Shown here: positions 63,386 through 64,000 of the stretch, one piece after another
How positions within the stretch are numbered: the first letter of the stretch is position 1
How the letters are laid out: every line of letters starts with the position of its first letter
Translations under genes and position numbers: made by a program
Notes under the pieces: model-generated
The model's database searches: none
Told to the model about the DNA's origin: nothing
The model's input: only the letters and a program-made list of their open reading frames with translations
DNA from: Caulobacter sp.
Lineage (GTDB): Bacteria; Pseudomonadota; Alphaproteobacteria; Caulobacterales; Caulobacteraceae
NCBI GenBank assembly: GCA_030683005.1
Contig: JAUXMY010000026.1
Span: forward strand, 1-64,000
Reading direction: 5' to 3'
Length of the DNA stretch: 64,000 bases

Positions 63386-63485
63386 TGCGTGCTTCGACAC
63401 GCGCATGCGGCGCTGCTCAGCATGACGAAGCCAGGGGCCGCCTTAACAGAGCTCGTAAGGGTGAGGAGCGCGAAGCGCGTCGCGA
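63386..63485. repeat. REPIN-like inverted pair, family 4 (right arm degraded)
   Basis: Left arm TGCGTGCTTCGACACGCG to GCTCAGCATGACG (63386-63427). The right part GTGAGGAGCGCGAAGCGCG to TCGCGA (63461-63485) is diverged. Sister copies at 7021-7130 and 57343-57454. Confidence 0.65.
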
Positions 63486-63605
63486 ACCCCGCAGGGCGTC
63501 GCCGCTCCTTTGGCAGCGCATGCGGGACCGCGCCCCGACGAATGTTGAACCCGCTGACCGGTAGCCGTTTGCCACGGCCGCGACGCCGCCTATCTTGTCC
63601 CTGCC

Positions 63606-64000
63606 GTGAACCTCCCCCTCAAGCCCGCCGTCCGCATCCATCGCCGTATCGCCGAGCTTGAGCGGGCGGACTGGGACGCCTGCGCGCCGTCGGGCGCGGG
63701 CTACAACCCCTTCGTCGCCTTCGACTTCCTGGACGCGCTGGAGCAGTCCGGCAGCGTCGGCGACCGCACCGGCTGGGCGCCGCACCATCTGAGCGTCGAG
63801 GACGAGGCCGGCCGCGTCGCGGCGGTCATGCCGCTCTATCTGAAGAGCCACAGCCAGGGCGAATACGTCTTCGACTGGTCCTGGGCCGACGCCTACGAGC
63901 GGGCAGGGGGGCGCTACTATCCCAAGCTCCAGTGCGCCGCCCCCTTCTCGCCGGTGACCGGGCCGCGCCTGCTGGTGCGGCCGGACATCGACCCGGACGA
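63606..64000 (+). CDS. FemAB-like GNAT-fold protein (DUF482), N-terminal part
   Basis: The frame opens with a GTG at 63606 and is still open at the window edge, so only 131 residues are seen. Recognised from YNPFVAFDFLDALEQSGSVG, TGWAPHHLSVEDE, AVMPLYLKSHSQGEYVFDW, SWADAYERAGGRYYPKLQ and APFSPVTGPRLLVRP. These are the signature of the DUF482 group of peptidoglycan-bridge-like GNAT acyltransferases, which run to about 380 residues. Substrate unknown. The start could also lie slightly downstream. Confidence 0.85.
   Translation, partial: MNLPLKPAVRIHRRIAELERADWDACAPSGAGYNPFVAFDFLDALEQSGSVGDRTGWAPHHLSVEDEAGRVAAVMPLYLKSHSQGEYVFDWSWADAYERAGGRYYPKLQCAAPFSPVTGPRLLVRPDIDPD

Overview
The window is a 64 kb piece of a high-GC alphaproteobacterial chromosome, almost certainly from Caulobacteraceae (Caulobacter/Phenylobacterium type). 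The evidence is the gene content. It includes MipZ, an SpmX-type polar muramidase behind a -24/-12 promoter, a bactofilin overlapping an M23 endopeptidase, a DgcB-like diguanylate cyclase, an Rrf2-led suf operon and a phasin. Genes are tightly packed, and ATGA/GTGA overlaps are frequent. No phage, plasmid, rRNA or CRISPR array is present.

Layout. 0.4-8.4 kb: bactofilin/M23, Bcp, TyrS, a DOMON-like protein coupled to NamZ, DUF1697, inorganic pyrophosphatase and a hydrolase. 8.5-17.1 kb: the suf operon (iscR, a NifS/IscS-type desulfurase, sufB, two accessory genes, sufC, sufD, sufS, sufT, sufA). 17.5-26 kb: an acyltransferase with a small membrane partner, a TetR regulator with twin operators facing a TfoX-domain gene, an enoyl-CoA hydratase/isomerase, DgcB-like cyclase, an aldehyde dehydrogenase and a DEAD-box helicase. 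26-32.6 kb: an OafA-type acyltransferase, two paralogous small secreted proteins, otsBA behind a probable EcfG promoter, and parE. 32.6-40.4 kb: topA, MAPEG, dprA-plsY, and pyrB with a catalytically dead dihydroorotase. 40.5-43.9 kb: tRNA-Leu(GAG), mgtE and spmX. 44-56.8 kb: a leucine/isovalerate (liu) pathway split in two. liuA is separated from liuB-liuC-liuD by about 6.8 kb holding a VapBC module, small secreted proteins, a metallo-beta-lactamase-fold protein, a 23-codon ORF with a perfect Shine-Dalgarno, a methyltransferase and a cNMP/patatin protein. 56.9-64 kb: DUF1489, panC, mipZ, a J-domain protein, a SPOR-tailed D,D-carboxypeptidase, phasin, RidA, GDPD and the start of a FemAB-like acyltransferase.

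The most striking feature is the density of short inverted-repeat pairs (REPIN-like). I count thirteen or fourteen loci in about six sequence families, some with perfect 31-32 bp arms, lying between genes and inside operons. One family surrounds a DUF559 (Vsr-fold nuclease-like) reading frame at 12548-13112. Its outer arms match at 57 of 60 positions, it lies in the suf operon between a VOC gene and sufC, and it has become an in-frame C-terminal extension of the VOC protein. A repeat-less relative of that arrangement (arms only) lies at 403-568. I regard a REP-DUF559 element as the best candidate here for an undescribed mobile or selfish system. That reading is inference and rests on the sequence structure only.
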